Origin: an uncultured Paracoccaceae bacterium
Lineage (GTDB): Bacteria; Pseudomonadota; Alphaproteobacteria; Rhodobacterales; Rhodobacteraceae
DNA: 64,000 bases
Assembly: GCA_943787785.1 (NCBI GenBank)
Contig: CALSNT010000017.1
Location: forward strand, 276,426 to 340,425
Direction of reading: 5' to 3'
Within the stretch, counting starts at the first letter, position 1; each line of letters starts with the position of its first letter. The notes under the pieces are model-generated. The model saw only the letters and a program-made list of their open reading frames with translations. It was not told where the DNA came from and made no database searches. Both the position numbers and the translations under genes were made by a program. This document shows, piece by piece, positions 19,356-27,801 of the stretch.

Positions 19356-21295
19356 AACGCACCCCGCGTGATACCGAGTACAGCGCCAAGCTGATCACCC
19401 GCCGCGCACTGGTGCTGGGCGGCGTGCAGCTTGGAATTCTAGGCGTTCTGGGCACCCGGATGCACCAGTTGCAGGTCAAGCAAGCCTCGGAATACCGTCT
19501 GCTGGCTGACGAGAACCGCATCAACCTGCACCTGCTCGCCCCGGCTCGTGGGCTCATCTACGATCGCAACGGTGTGGTGATCGCAGACAACGAACAGAAC
19601 TACCGGATCGCCATCGTGCGCGAAGTTGCCGGTGACGTGGACGAAGTCGTCGACCGCCTGCGCCGCATCGTGCGCCTTGATCCGGACGAGCTTGCCCGCG
19701 CTGTGGCCGAGGTGAAACGCCGCTCGCCCTTCGTACCGGTGACGCTGGCCGATCAGCTCAGCTGGGATGACATTGCCGAGGTTGCGGTGAATGCCCCCGC
19801 CCTGCCGGGCATCACGCCAGAGGTTGGCCTGTCGCGCAGCTATCCGATGGGCAGCGATTTTGCGCATGTGCTGGGGTACGTCGGTGCGGTCAGCGACTAT
19901 GACCTGTCCCGGATCGAGGACAAAGACCCGCTGCTGCAAATCCCGAAATTCCAGATCGGCAAGGTCGGAGTCGAACGCAAAATGGAGGCCGCGCTGCGCG
20001 GCAGCGCGGGCAGCCGCCAGATCGAGGTCAACGCCAATGGCCGCGTCATGCGAGAGCTTGAGCGTCAGGAAGGCGACCCCGGCGCGGACGTACAACTGAC
20101 CCTCGACCACGGATTACAGAATTTTGCCATGGCGCGGATGCAATACGAAAGCGCAGCCGCTGTGGTCATGGACGTGAACAACGGCGACATCCTTGCCATT
20201 ACGTCGACCCCCTCGTTCGACCCTAATAAATTCGTCCACGGCATTTCAGGGGCGGATTATCGCACCCTGACCGAAAGCAAATATCGCCCGCTGGCAGACA
20301 AGTCAGTGCAGGGGACATACCCGCCGGGCTCGACGTTCAAAATGATGGTTGCGTTGGCGGGACTGGAACATGGGGTCATCCAGCCCAACGACACCCAGCG
20401 CTGCCGCGGCTTCACGACGCTGGGCAATCGCAAGTTCCACTGTTGGAAACGCGGCGGCCACGGCAATGTTGATCTGGAAACCAGCCTGCGCCGCTCCTGC
20501 GACGTGTACTACTACGAACTGGCGCGCAAAGTCGGCATCGACAAGATTGCCGAGATGGCCCGCCGTTTCGGCTTTGACGACGCGTTCGATCTTCCAATGT
20601 CCGCCGTCAGCCGAGGGATCATGCCCGACAAGACCTGGCTGGCGCAGCGCTATAGTCAGGACTGGCGCGTCGGCGACACTCTGAACGCTGCAATCGGGCA
20701 AGGCTACGTGCTGGCCACGCCGCTGCAGCTGGCGGTGATGACAGCGCGGATCGCCAATGGAACCGGCGTGGAGCCGCGCCTTGTCAAATCCGTGGACTCG
20801 GTCGAGGTGCCACTGGATCCGGCCCTGTCGCTGCGCGTCAACGAAAACCACCTCCGCCTCGTCCGCGACGGGATGTTCGGCGTCGTCAACCGCTCCGGCG
20901 GGACCGCCGGTCGATCCCGTGTCGCACTGCCGGAATTCACAATGGCCGGCAAAACCGGCACCAGCCAGGTGCGCAGCATTTCCGCTGCTGAGCGTGCGCA
21001 GGGTGTCACCCGCAACGCCGACCTGCCGTGGGAACGTCGCGACCACGCGCTGTTCGTGAGCTATGCGCCCTACGAAAACCCGAAATACGCCGTCTCGGTC
21101 GTGGTTGAACACGGCGGAGGCGGGTCGGTCGCCGCCGCCCCGATTGCCCGCGACCTGATGCTTTATGCCCTTTACGGCGGCATGCCCCAACTGGAAGCGT
21201 ACCCCAGCAACCAGCAACGCGAAGCCGGAGAACGCCTGAATGCCCTGCCCCTGCGCGAGCGCATGCCCGGCGCGCCGATGAAATCACGCGCATGA
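19352..21295 (+). CDS. mrdA: Penicillin-binding protein 2 (elongasome transpeptidase)
   Basis: A 647-residue class B PBP: short cytoplasmic tail, membrane anchor (about 20-38), pedestal domain and transpeptidase domain. The active-site Ser327 lies in GTYPPGSTFK (SxxK, K330), and the KTG box is at 534-536 in AGKTGTSQ. ATG 19352 overlaps the mreD stop; an open frame extends far upstream but is a shadow of mreD. It crosslinks lateral-wall peptidoglycan together with RodA. Confidence 0.95.
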   Translation: MKRTPRDTEYSAKLITRRALVLGGVQLGILGVLGTRMHQLQVKQASEYRLLADENRINLHLLAPARGLIYDRNGVVIADNEQNYRIAIVREVAGDVDEVVDRLRRIVRLDPDELARAVAEVKRRSPFVPVTLADQLSWDDIAEVAVNAPALPGITPEVGLSRSYPMGSDFAHVLGYVGAVSDYDLSRIEDKDPLLQIPKFQIGKVGVERKMEAALRGSAGSRQIEVNANGRVMRELERQEGDPGADVQLTLDHGLQNFAMARMQYESAAAVVMDVNNGDILAITSTPSFDPNKFVHGISGADYRTLTESKYRPLADKSVQGTYPPGSTFKMMVALAGLEHGVIQPNDTQRCRGFTTLGNRKFHCWKRGGHGNVDLETSLRRSCDVYYYELARKVGIDKIAEMARRFGFDDAFDLPMSAVSRGIMPDKTWLAQRYSQDWRVGDTLNAAIGQGYVLATPLQLAVMTARIANGTGVEPRLVKSVDSVEVPLDPALSLRVNENHLRLVRDGMFGVVNRSGGTAGRSRVALPEFTMAGKTGTSQVRSISAAERAQGVTRNADLPWERRDHALFVSYAPYENPKYAVSVVVEHGGGGSVAAAPIARDLMLYALYGGMPQLEAYPSNQQREAGERLNALPLRERMPGAPMKSRA

Positions 21296-22437
21296 GCTAT
21301 CTAGAATACAAGATCAAGACTGTGCCGACCGGGATTACAAAGATCCTGTATCTGAACTGGCCGCTCGTCCTGCTGCTGACGGCGGTGGCCAGTGTCGGTT
21401 TCCTGATGCTGTTCTCAGTCGCAGGGGGTAACATGCAGCCCTGGGCCGAGCCGCAGATGAAGCGTTTCGGGCTCGGCATGGCAGCGATGTTCGTCATCGC
21501 CATGGTACCGATCTGGTTCTGGCGCAACATGGCGGGTCTCGCCTATGCCGTGTCGATCCTGTTGCTTTTGCTTGTCGAATTCTTTGGCTTTAGCGGCGGC
21601 GGTGCCCAGCGCTGGATTGACCTTGGTTTCATGCGTCTGCAACCTTCCGAGCTGACAAAGATCAGTATGGTGATGATCCTCGCCGCCTATTACGACTGGC
21701 TGGAAGTTGAGCGCATTTCGCACCCGATCTGGGTACTGGTGCCGATGGCGCTGATCCTCGTGCCGACGTTCCTCGTCCTGAAACAACCGGATCTTGGCAC
21801 CGCAATCCTGCTGGTCGCCGGCGGTGGCATCATGATGTTCATCGCCGGGGTACATTGGGCCTATTTCATCGCCGTCATCATCGCTGGTGTGGCCGTTGTC
21901 TACACCGCGTTGCTGTCACGCGGCACGGACTGGCAGTTGCTGAAAGACTACCAGTTCCGCCGCATCGACACGTTCCTCGACCCGTCGACAGACCCGCTGG
22001 GCGCGGGTTACAACATCACCCAATCGAAAATCGCACTGGGGTCCGGAGGATTTTCAGGGCGCGGCTTCATGCAAGGCACCCAGTCGCGTCTGAACTTCCT
22101 GCCCGAAAAACACACCGACTTCATCTTCACCACATTGGCCGAAGAATTCGGCTTTGTCGGCGCGATTTCCTTGCTGGTCCTCTACGGGCTGATCCTAATG
22201 TTCTGCATTACATCGGCGTTGACCAACAACGATCGGTTCGGATCACTGGTGACCCTTGGCGTCGCCGCGACGTTCTTCCTGTTTTTCGCAGTCAACATGG
22301 CCATGGTCATGGGCCTGATGCCGGTTGTTGGCGTCCCGCTACCGCTGATCAGCTATGGAGGCACAGCCATGATCGCCTTGCTCGCCGCTTTCGGTTTGGC
22401 GCAGTCCGCCCACGTTCATAAGCCCCGCGGCAAATGA
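21292..22437 (+). CDS. rodA: Peptidoglycan glycosyltransferase RodA (SEDS family)
   Basis: A 381-residue SEDS protein with about ten membrane helices. Family segments GGAQRWIDLGFMRLQPSEL (near 100-120), LKQPDLGTAILL, LPEKHTDFIFTTLAEEFGF and VGVPLPLISYGGTAM are all present. It polymerises lipid II with PBP2. The start overlaps mrdA by 4 bp and its stop overlaps the next gene by 4 bp, indicating one transcript. Confidence 0.96.
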   Translation: MSYLEYKIKTVPTGITKILYLNWPLVLLLTAVASVGFLMLFSVAGGNMQPWAEPQMKRFGLGMAAMFVIAMVPIWFWRNMAGLAYAVSILLLLLVEFFGFSGGGAQRWIDLGFMRLQPSELTKISMVMILAAYYDWLEVERISHPIWVLVPMALILVPTFLVLKQPDLGTAILLVAGGGIMMFIAGVHWAYFIAVIIAGVAVVYTALLSRGTDWQLLKDYQFRRIDTFLDPSTDPLGAGYNITQSKIALGSGGFSGRGFMQGTQSRLNFLPEKHTDFIFTTLAEEFGFVGAISLLVLYGLILMFCITSALTNNDRFGSLVTLGVAATFFLFFAVNMAMVMGLMPVVGVPLPLISYGGTAMIALLAAFGLAQSAHVHKPRGK

Positions 22438-23366
22438 GCGTCACCGTCCTGTTCGATGCCCCCCGCGCCAATTGGACCGCTTTTGAGCGACCGCTGCGCG
22501 ACGCGCTGAACGAAGCGGGCATTGAGGCACAACTGAACACCAAAGCCGAACCCGATACTGTCGATTACGTCGTTTACGCGCCCGGAGGCGGCATTACCGA
22601 TTTCGCGCCCTACACTAATACCCGCGCCGTACTCAGCCTTTGGGCCGGGGTCGAAAAGATCGTGATCAATCCCACTCTCACGCAACCACTGGCCCGAATG
22701 GTCGATCCTGGCATGACCGAAGGGATGACCGAATGGGTTGTCGGCCACGCTATGCGCCATCATCTGGGCATGGACGCGCATCTGACAGCCAAGGCGGGCA
22801 GCTGGAATCAGACCGCACCACCCCTGGCGCGCCATCGGCGTGTCGGGGTGTTGGGCCTCGGCGCGTTGGGATCAGCCGCCGCGCAAGCGCTGGCGGCGCT
22901 GAAATTCGACGTGTCTGGCTGGAGCCGCCGCCCCAAAAAGATCAATGCTATCACCTGCTACAGCGGCGATGATGGCCTGCGCGAAGTCATCGCCAGTTCC
23001 GACATCCTCGTCCTGTTGCTGCCACTTACGACCGCAACCGAGAACCTTTTGAACGCCGACAGCCTGGCCTTGATGCCGAAGAAGGCCAGCATTCTGAACC
23101 CCGGCCGCGGCCAGTTAATCGACGACGACGCCCTACTTGCGGCTCTCGATACTGGTCAGATCGGCAGCGCCACACTGGACGTCTTCCGCGTCGAGCCCTT
23201 GCCCGCCGAGCACCCCTTCTGGGCCCACCCACGCGTGACCGTGACGCCACACATCGCTTCGGAAACCCGTGCCGAAACCGCCGCAACGGTGATCGCCGAG
23301 AACATCCGACGCGGCGAAGCGGGCGAACCGTTCCTGCATCTGGTCGACCGCAACGCAGGCTACTGA
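22434..23366 (+). CDS. 2-hydroxyacid dehydrogenase, glyoxylate/hydroxypyruvate reductase A type
   Basis: A 310-residue D-isomer-specific 2-hydroxyacid dehydrogenase. The NAD(P)-binding loop is GVLGLGALGSAAAQALA; the catalytic pattern includes LNPGRGQLID, the Glu in FRVEPLPAEHPFW and the His in TPHIASETRAE. It most resembles the GhrA subgroup, which reduces glyoxylate and hydroxypyruvate. It is coupled to rodA by a 4-bp overlap, but no functional link with wall synthesis is evident. Confidence 0.87.
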   Translation: MSVTVLFDAPRANWTAFERPLRDALNEAGIEAQLNTKAEPDTVDYVVYAPGGGITDFAPYTNTRAVLSLWAGVEKIVINPTLTQPLARMVDPGMTEGMTEWVVGHAMRHHLGMDAHLTAKAGSWNQTAPPLARHRRVGVLGLGALGSAAAQALAALKFDVSGWSRRPKKINAITCYSGDDGLREVIASSDILVLLLPLTTATENLLNADSLALMPKKASILNPGRGQLIDDDALLAALDTGQIGSATLDVFRVEPLPAEHPFWAHPRVTVTPHIASETRAETAATVIAENIRRGEAGEPFLHLVDRNAGY

Positions 23367-23448
23367 CGCCGCGCCCCTACCATCATTGGTTCAAGAATAG
23401 CCCCGCCAAAGGCATGAGTCTCTTCTATTTCTCAGGCTCAAGGCACCC

Positions 23449-24198
23449 CTACCGAAGCCTAGGCGGACGCTTAGGATCGCTGCCCGGTGCCTGCTGAAAC
23501 AAGCCGGATTGGGGCAAATCAAACCGCAGTCCGACACGCTCCAAAGTCGCCATGACCGGATCGCCTGACTGATGGAAACTCACATCCAGCGCACCGGCCT
23601 CGATGCCGGAAAACACCAGCGCCTCACCCACGGCCTGTGTCAACGCTTGCCGGGCAGCATCTGGCGCGCCAATCACCGCCAACAAATGACCGGTTATGCC
23701 ACCGTCCCAATCTACTTCCGTCAGATAGGCCGCTTGCGCCAGCCCCGCGGCGGCAGAAAGCTTTTCGTCCAATGCGCGCAAAAGTGCCTCGGGCGCGTGG
23801 CCCGGCGCGCGCAACGCCTTGGGAACGGCTGACACCTCCGCCGGGCTTTGCTCTAGCATCCCGGCCAGCCAGTCGATCACCTCCGGAGGCAGGACTTGAG
23901 ACGATGGCGCAACGCTCAGGTTCAGCCCCAGGCCGACGCCCTGTCCCGACAGCATGGTTGCGACAGCCCGACCAGTGATCTCGGCGCGTCCGGCCCCGTC
24001 CGGGGCGAATTCGACAACGCGCGCTTCTGTGTCAAACGCCAGAACAATCGGTCCGTCAGACAGGTGAAACACCTTGGGTTCCTCGCCGTCCAGCAACAGA
24101 AACAGCTCTGCCCCCGCCAACCGGTCGTAAAAACGCAGGCGCTGATCCAGGTCAGCCTCGGCCGCGAGGTGGGCTTCGTCGAGAGGCGTCTCGCTCAT
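23449..24198 (-). CDS. SseB family protein
   Basis: A 249-residue protein matching SseB N-terminal-domain proteins: it begins with an acidic helix, LDQRLRFYDRLAGAELFLLL, then FHLSDGPIVLAFDTEARV, and has a C-terminal region of the related enhanced-serine-sensitivity type. Biochemical role is not established. It overlaps the upstream uracil-DNA-glycosylase gene by 4 bp and is probably cotranscribed with it; the pair has lost its original upstream region to IS256. Confidence 0.75.
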   Translation of the reverse strand: MSETPLDEAHLAAEADLDQRLRFYDRLAGAELFLLLDGEEPKVFHLSDGPIVLAFDTEARVVEFAPDGAGRAEITGRAVATMLSGQGVGLGLNLSVAPSSQVLPPEVIDWLAGMLEQSPAEVSAVPKALRAPGHAPEALLRALDEKLSAAAGLAQAAYLTEVDWDGGITGHLLAVIGAPDAARQALTQAVGEALVFSGIEAGALDVSFHQSGDPVMATLERVGLRFDLPQSGLFQQAPGSDPKRPPRLR

Positions 24199-24767
24199 CC
24201 CAAAACCTCAGCCACACGCGCGCGCAGCACAGGCAGCAAGTCAGCGTCAAACCATGGGTTCTTCTTCAGCCACGCGGTGTTGCGCCAAGATGGATGCGGT
24301 AACGGGATCGACGCCGGGACGTGCGTCCGCCAATCAGCCACCGTCTCGGTCACATTGCGTGTGCCCAGGTGCCAGCGCTGCGCGTGCCCTCCGACCAACA
24401 GCGTCAACCGGACCGTTCCCAACGAGTCCAGAATGCGCGACCGCCAGGTTTTCGCGCAGATCGGTGGTGGAGGTAGGTCGCTGCCCTTGGCGTCATACCC
24501 CGGAAAGCAGAAGGCCATTGGGACGATAGCAATCCGGTCGCGGTCATAGAATGTGTCCCGGTCCACCCCCATCCAATCACGCAGACGGTCACCCGACGGA
24601 TCATCAAACGGAATGCCCGATTGATGCACCCGCATTCCCGGAGCCTGCCCCGCAATCAGCAGCCGCGCCGATGGCCGGAACCAGACAACGGGTCGCGGGG
24701 TGTGCGCCGTTTTCGTCGCCGCAAAGCGTTCGGCGCAAATAGCACAGGTTGAAAGGCCTTCTGACAT
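24195..24767 (-). CDS. Uracil-DNA glycosylase family protein
   Basis: A 190-residue member of the uracil-DNA glycosylase superfamily. It shows GQAPGMRVHQSGIPFDDPSG (the GxAPG active-site loop), a cysteine pair CAICAERF and the C-terminal LPHPSWRN loop. It excises uracil or related lesions in base-excision repair; exact specificity cannot be read. The native start is ATG at 24767 (MSEGLSTC); longer frames reach into IS256. The IS lies 7 bp upstream of this ATG, so coding is intact but the native promoter is displaced. Confidence 0.85.
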   Translation of the reverse strand: MSEGLSTCAICAERFAATKTAHTPRPVVWFRPSARLLIAGQAPGMRVHQSGIPFDDPSGDRLRDWMGVDRDTFYDRDRIAIVPMAFCFPGYDAKGSDLPPPPICAKTWRSRILDSLGTVRLTLLVGGHAQRWHLGTRNVTETVADWRTHVPASIPLPHPSWRNTAWLKKNPWFDADLLPVLRARVAEVLG

Positions 24768-24774
24768 TGCGCTG
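24767..24774. repeat. 8-bp target duplication of IS256 copy 1 (left)
   Basis: TTGCGCTG at 24767-24774 is repeated exactly at 26168-26175, directly outside the two IS termini. IS256-family transposition makes 8-9-bp duplications. Confidence 0.9.
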
Positions 24775-26167
24775 GGTTGTGTCTCGAAAGTGGTGGAAAT
24801 TCTCCGGCGGCGTTCTCCGAGCGTTTTGATTTGCGCCTGATCAGGCGACGAGGTCAAGTGTCATTGGTTCAATTGGTTGCGCGAGCGTTTCCCAGCCGTC
24901 GACCTTGCGCATCTGGATTTGGCCTGAGGCGAGGAGCGCCCAAAGCAGCATCGGCACGGTTGCAGCGCAGGGCAGCACGGTCTGTGTTTTGATCCGGCGG
25001 CGAAACTCCTCGTTCAGGCGCTCGATAGCGTTGGTTGTGCGAGCTGACTTCCACTGCGACGGATCGAGGCGGGTGAAGGTGAACAGCCGATCCCCGGCCT
25101 CTTCAAGGCTGTCTGCGACCGCTCGACACTTGAGCTGCCATTTGCGTAGAAAGGATTTGCGCTGCTTCTCAACTTCATCGGCGGTTTCAGCGTAGATCAT
25201 GGCGCGATAATCGTCGCCCAGCTCCTCGTGCATATGTTTTGGGGCGTGGGCCAGCAGGTTGCGATGCTTGTGAACAGTGCAGCGTTGGATCGGCAAGTCT
25301 TGGCCCCACAACGCGACCAGCGCGGCCTCCAATCCCGGCGCGCCATCAACCATCACGAACTCGGGCCGCTTGAGGCCCCGCGCATCGAGGTCGTCAATGA
25401 ACTGACGCCAGGCGGCTGTGCTCTCCCCGCCCATATTCATGATGGAAAGCAATACTTTCTGCCCATCACGACGCACGCCAATGGCAGCCAGAACCGAGAT
25501 GTTCTGCGCTTTCCGATCAAGACGCGTCGTGATGACGGTGCCGTCAAGGATGAGCCGAACGATGTCCTCATCAGCAAGGCTGCGGGCGCACCAGGCGTCC
25601 CAGTCGGTCTTCACCTTGCGCCAAGCGCGGCTGACGACGTCTTTGCCGACAGCCCCCTTGAACAGCGCAAACAGCGCGCGCTTCACACGCCGCGTGTTGG
25701 TGCCCGAGAGATAAACCGACGCAATCAACGCTTCGGCCGTCTTGGTCAGGCGCTGGTAGCGCGGCAACGCTTTTGAGCGCCATTCACTAGCCTTACCGAC
25801 TTCATCTTCAACCCGGGCGCGGGGTACGCTGATCGTCTCGGTGCCAAATGTCCCGGTGATCTGACGGTCCCGGTGGCCGTGGCGATAGCCTTTCACCGCC
25901 TCGGCGTCCCGGCCATACCGCAAACGGCCAAGAAAGCCGTCCAGTTCTTCCTTGAAAACGGCCTCGATCGTGCCGCGGATGTTGGCGCGCAGCCGATCTT
26001 CGATCGGATCAAAGCCTTCTTCACATGCAAGTAGCGAAATGGGGCTCGTGTCTGTAGTCTTGGTCATGGCGTGATCTCCTAAGGCGGTACCAGCCGCCGA
26101 TTGGGTGGGTTTGATTCACCCGGAGATTACGCCACCTTCAAATTTCCACCAACTTCCCGACACGACC
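24775..26167 (-). mobile_element. IS256-family element, copy 1
   Basis: A 1393-bp element with imperfect terminal inverted repeats: GGTTGTGTCTCGAAAGTGG at the left end and, on the other strand, GGTCGTGTCGGGAAGTTGG at the right (22 of the first 27 positions match). It is flanked by the 8-bp duplication TTGCGCTG. The same element appears in opposite orientation at 37062-38454 with the same length and an identical transposase. It separates the uracil-glycosylase gene from the intergenic region it shared with arsR. Confidence 0.95.
24841..26067 (-). CDS. IS256-family (Mutator-type) transposase
   Basis: A 408-residue transposase with the mutator-type catalytic core: first Asp in RLILDGTVITTRLDRK, second Asp in FVMVDGAPGLEAAL followed by the family sequence CTVHKHRNLL, and the Glu in RTTNAIERLNEEFRRR. 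The frame is complete and the protein is identical in sequence to that at 37162-38388, so both copies may be active and are probably recent. Confidence 0.95.
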   Translation of the reverse strand: MTKTTDTSPISLLACEEGFDPIEDRLRANIRGTIEAVFKEELDGFLGRLRYGRDAEAVKGYRHGHRDRQITGTFGTETISVPRARVEDEVGKASEWRSKALPRYQRLTKTAEALIASVYLSGTNTRRVKRALFALFKGAVGKDVVSRAWRKVKTDWDAWCARSLADEDIVRLILDGTVITTRLDRKAQNISVLAAIGVRRDGQKVLLSIMNMGGESTAAWRQFIDDLDARGLKRPEFVMVDGAPGLEAALVALWGQDLPIQRCTVHKHRNLLAHAPKHMHEELGDDYRAMIYAETADEVEKQRKSFLRKWQLKCRAVADSLEEAGDRLFTFTRLDPSQWKSARTTNAIERLNEEFRRRIKTQTVLPCAATVPMLLWALLASGQIQMRKVDGWETLAQPIEPMTLDLVA

Positions 26168-26175
26168 TTGCGCTG
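26168..26175. repeat. 8-bp target duplication of IS256 copy 1 (right)
   Basis: TTGCGCTG, exact match to 24767-24774. Confidence 0.9.
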
Positions 26176-26211
26176 GGTCTAGCCCGCTCTGCCACCACTC
26201 GCAAATCGGAG

Positions 26212-26247
26212 TTGACATCATTTCGATATTTCTAGATATATCGAAAT
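26212..26247 (+). promoter_or_regulatory. arsR promoter with overlapping palindromic operator
   Basis: A consensus -35 box TTGACA (26212-26217) is followed 17-18 bp later by an AT-rich -10 region (GATATA, 26235-26240). A perfect 10-bp inverted repeat, ATTTCGATAT (26220-26229) and ATATCGAAAT (26238-26247), fills the spacer and covers the -10. This is a typical position for an ArsR/SmtB operator, so the downstream regulator probably represses its own gene and the permease until it binds an inducer. Confidence 0.75.
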
Positions 26248-26589
26248 ATTGAACAAGCAACGGTACCCCTTCCGGTAGAAAAAGCCGCGTCAACCTTCGC
26301 CGCTCTCGGCTCGGAACAGCGGTTGATAGTCTTGCGCACACTGGTACGCGCAGGCCCCCCGGGGCTGACAATCGGCGCGCTGGGAGCGCGGAGCGGCATC
26401 ACTGGCTCAACCCTGACCCATCACATGAAAATTCTAAGCGCGGCGGGTCTGGTCAGTCAGGTCCGGGATGGGCGGCAGATCATCTGCATCGCTGCGGATT
26501 ATTCCGAGATGGAGGCGCTGGCGGCTTACTTGTTGAGCGAATGCTGCGCAGATAGTGACGAACCGACTAAAGGGCACGACCATGGCTGA
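26236..26589 (+). CDS. ArsR-family transcriptional regulator (start unresolved)
   Basis: A small winged-helix repressor: KAASTFAALGSEQRLIVLRT (first helices), then LTIGALGARSGITGSTLTHH as the recognition helix-turn-helix, and LVSQVRDGRQIICIAADY as the wing. TTG 26323 would remove the conserved first helix. Between the in-frame stop at 26233-26235 and that TTG there is no ATG, GTG or TTG in frame, so the true start is unusual (ATT 26248 is possible, close to the expected transcription start) or a base is wrong. The coordinates give the whole open frame. The end, ADSDEPTKGHDHG, overlaps the permease by 8 bp. The inducer is not known. Confidence 0.8.
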   Translation: MYRNIEQATVPLPVEKAASTFAALGSEQRLIVLRTLVRAGPPGLTIGALGARSGITGSTLTHHMKILSAAGLVSQVRDGRQIICIAADYSEMEALAAYLLSECCADSDEPTKGHDHG

Positions 26590-27607
26590 CCTGACCCACG
26601 ATCAAGGCGCACGCAAGTGGGCCGTCGACAAGGCCTGGCTGGCAAGTGCGACACTCGTCCTGCTTGTCGCCCTGTTCGACTGGCCGCAGGTTGCGCCGAT
26701 GCTGGCATTTGCCGCCCGCGCCTTCGCTGGCACCCTGCCCTTCATCGCTTTCGCTGTCCTCGCCGTCGCCTTCCTGAAGGCCAGCGGAGCCGAGGCGCTG
26801 CTCGCCAAGGCCTTTGAGGGGCGCGAGACCCGCATGATCATGCTGGCCGCCATGCTGGGCGGGCTGTCACCGTTCTGCAGCTGCGAAGTGATCCCATTCA
26901 TCGCCGCAATGCTCGCGGTTGGTGCTCCGCTCAGTGCAGTAATGGCATTCTGGCTATCCTCACCCTTGATGGACCCGGCGATGTTCGCGATCACCGCCGG
27001 AACGCTGGGCACCGGATTTGCCATCGCAAAAACGCTGGCCGCCGTCGCGTTGGGGCTGGGCGGCGGCTTCGTGGTGAAAGCCTTCGCCAGCGGCCCCGTT
27101 TTCGCCGACCCCCTGCGCGAGCGCCCGGCGGCGCAGGGCTGCGGATGTGGCCCGTCGCCATTCTCTGGTCAGACCAACTGGCGCTTTTGGGGCGAAGCTG
27201 ACCGGCACGAAACCTTCCGCGCCACCGCCCTCGAAAACGCGCTGTTCCTGACAAAATGGCTGGTGCTGGCCTATCTGATCGAGGCGCTGATGCTGGAATA
27301 CGTGCCGGCTGACTGGATCGCCGGTGTGCTTGGCGGTAACGGGGTCTTCCCGATCGTGCTGGGCGCGCTGGTTGGGGCACCGGCCTACCTCAACGGCTAT
27401 GCTGCCGTACCGTTGGTCGACGCATTGCTGGCTCAAGGGATGAGCAACGGCGCCGCGATGTCCTTCGTCATCGCCGGCGGCGTCAGCTGTATCCCGGCGG
27501 CGATCGCCGTCTGGGCACTGGTGAAGCCACGGGTGTTCGTGGCGTATCTCGGGCTGGCGATGGTTGGAGCGGTGCTGGCCGGGATTGCTTGGAACGCGGT
27601 GGCGTGA
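26582..27607 (+). CDS. Permease of the SO_0444/ArsP-like (DUF318) family
   Basis: A 341-residue membrane protein with about eight to ten helices. The motif LSPFCSCEVIPFIAAM contains the paired Cys characteristic of this permease family, and a second half repeats the fold (VGAPAYLNGYAAVPLV, GGVSCIPAAIAVWAL). A central loop carries GCGCGP, another possible metal-binding cluster. Relatives export organoarsenicals or Cu/Zn. The arsR gene just upstream supports a metal or metalloid efflux role; which ion is not determinable. ATG 26582 is chosen over an upstream ATG (26555) inside arsR. Confidence 0.8.
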   Translation: MADLTHDQGARKWAVDKAWLASATLVLLVALFDWPQVAPMLAFAARAFAGTLPFIAFAVLAVAFLKASGAEALLAKAFEGRETRMIMLAAMLGGLSPFCSCEVIPFIAAMLAVGAPLSAVMAFWLSSPLMDPAMFAITAGTLGTGFAIAKTLAAVALGLGGGFVVKAFASGPVFADPLRERPAAQGCGCGPSPFSGQTNWRFWGEADRHETFRATALENALFLTKWLVLAYLIEALMLEYVPADWIAGVLGGNGVFPIVLGALVGAPAYLNGYAAVPLVDALLAQGMSNGAAMSFVIAGGVSCIPAAIAVWALVKPRVFVAYLGLAMVGAVLAGIAWNAVA

Positions 27608-27748
27608 GTTCCTATCGTAAGCTGGGCGAGTGCCTGTCTGCGGGTATGCGCAGAAACGCTAGCTGGGGGCAATTTATTGTGCAGCGCTTACCCTTATTAG
27701 TCCGGTGGATTTCGCGACGTCGCTGGCGCGCCTTACTGGGGGACGGAC

Positions 27749-27767
27749 AGGCGCTTGCCCGGCGCCT
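27749..27767. terminator. Possible bidirectional terminator stem
   Basis: AGGCGC (27749-27754) and GCGCCT (27762-27767) form a 6-bp stem with a 7-nt loop between the convergent permease and antiporter genes. No T-run follows on either strand, so the call rests on position and symmetry only. Confidence 0.3.
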
Positions 27768-27801
27768 TCAGGCTTGATTCCGGGCAAAACGGGTCAGCGC
27801 C

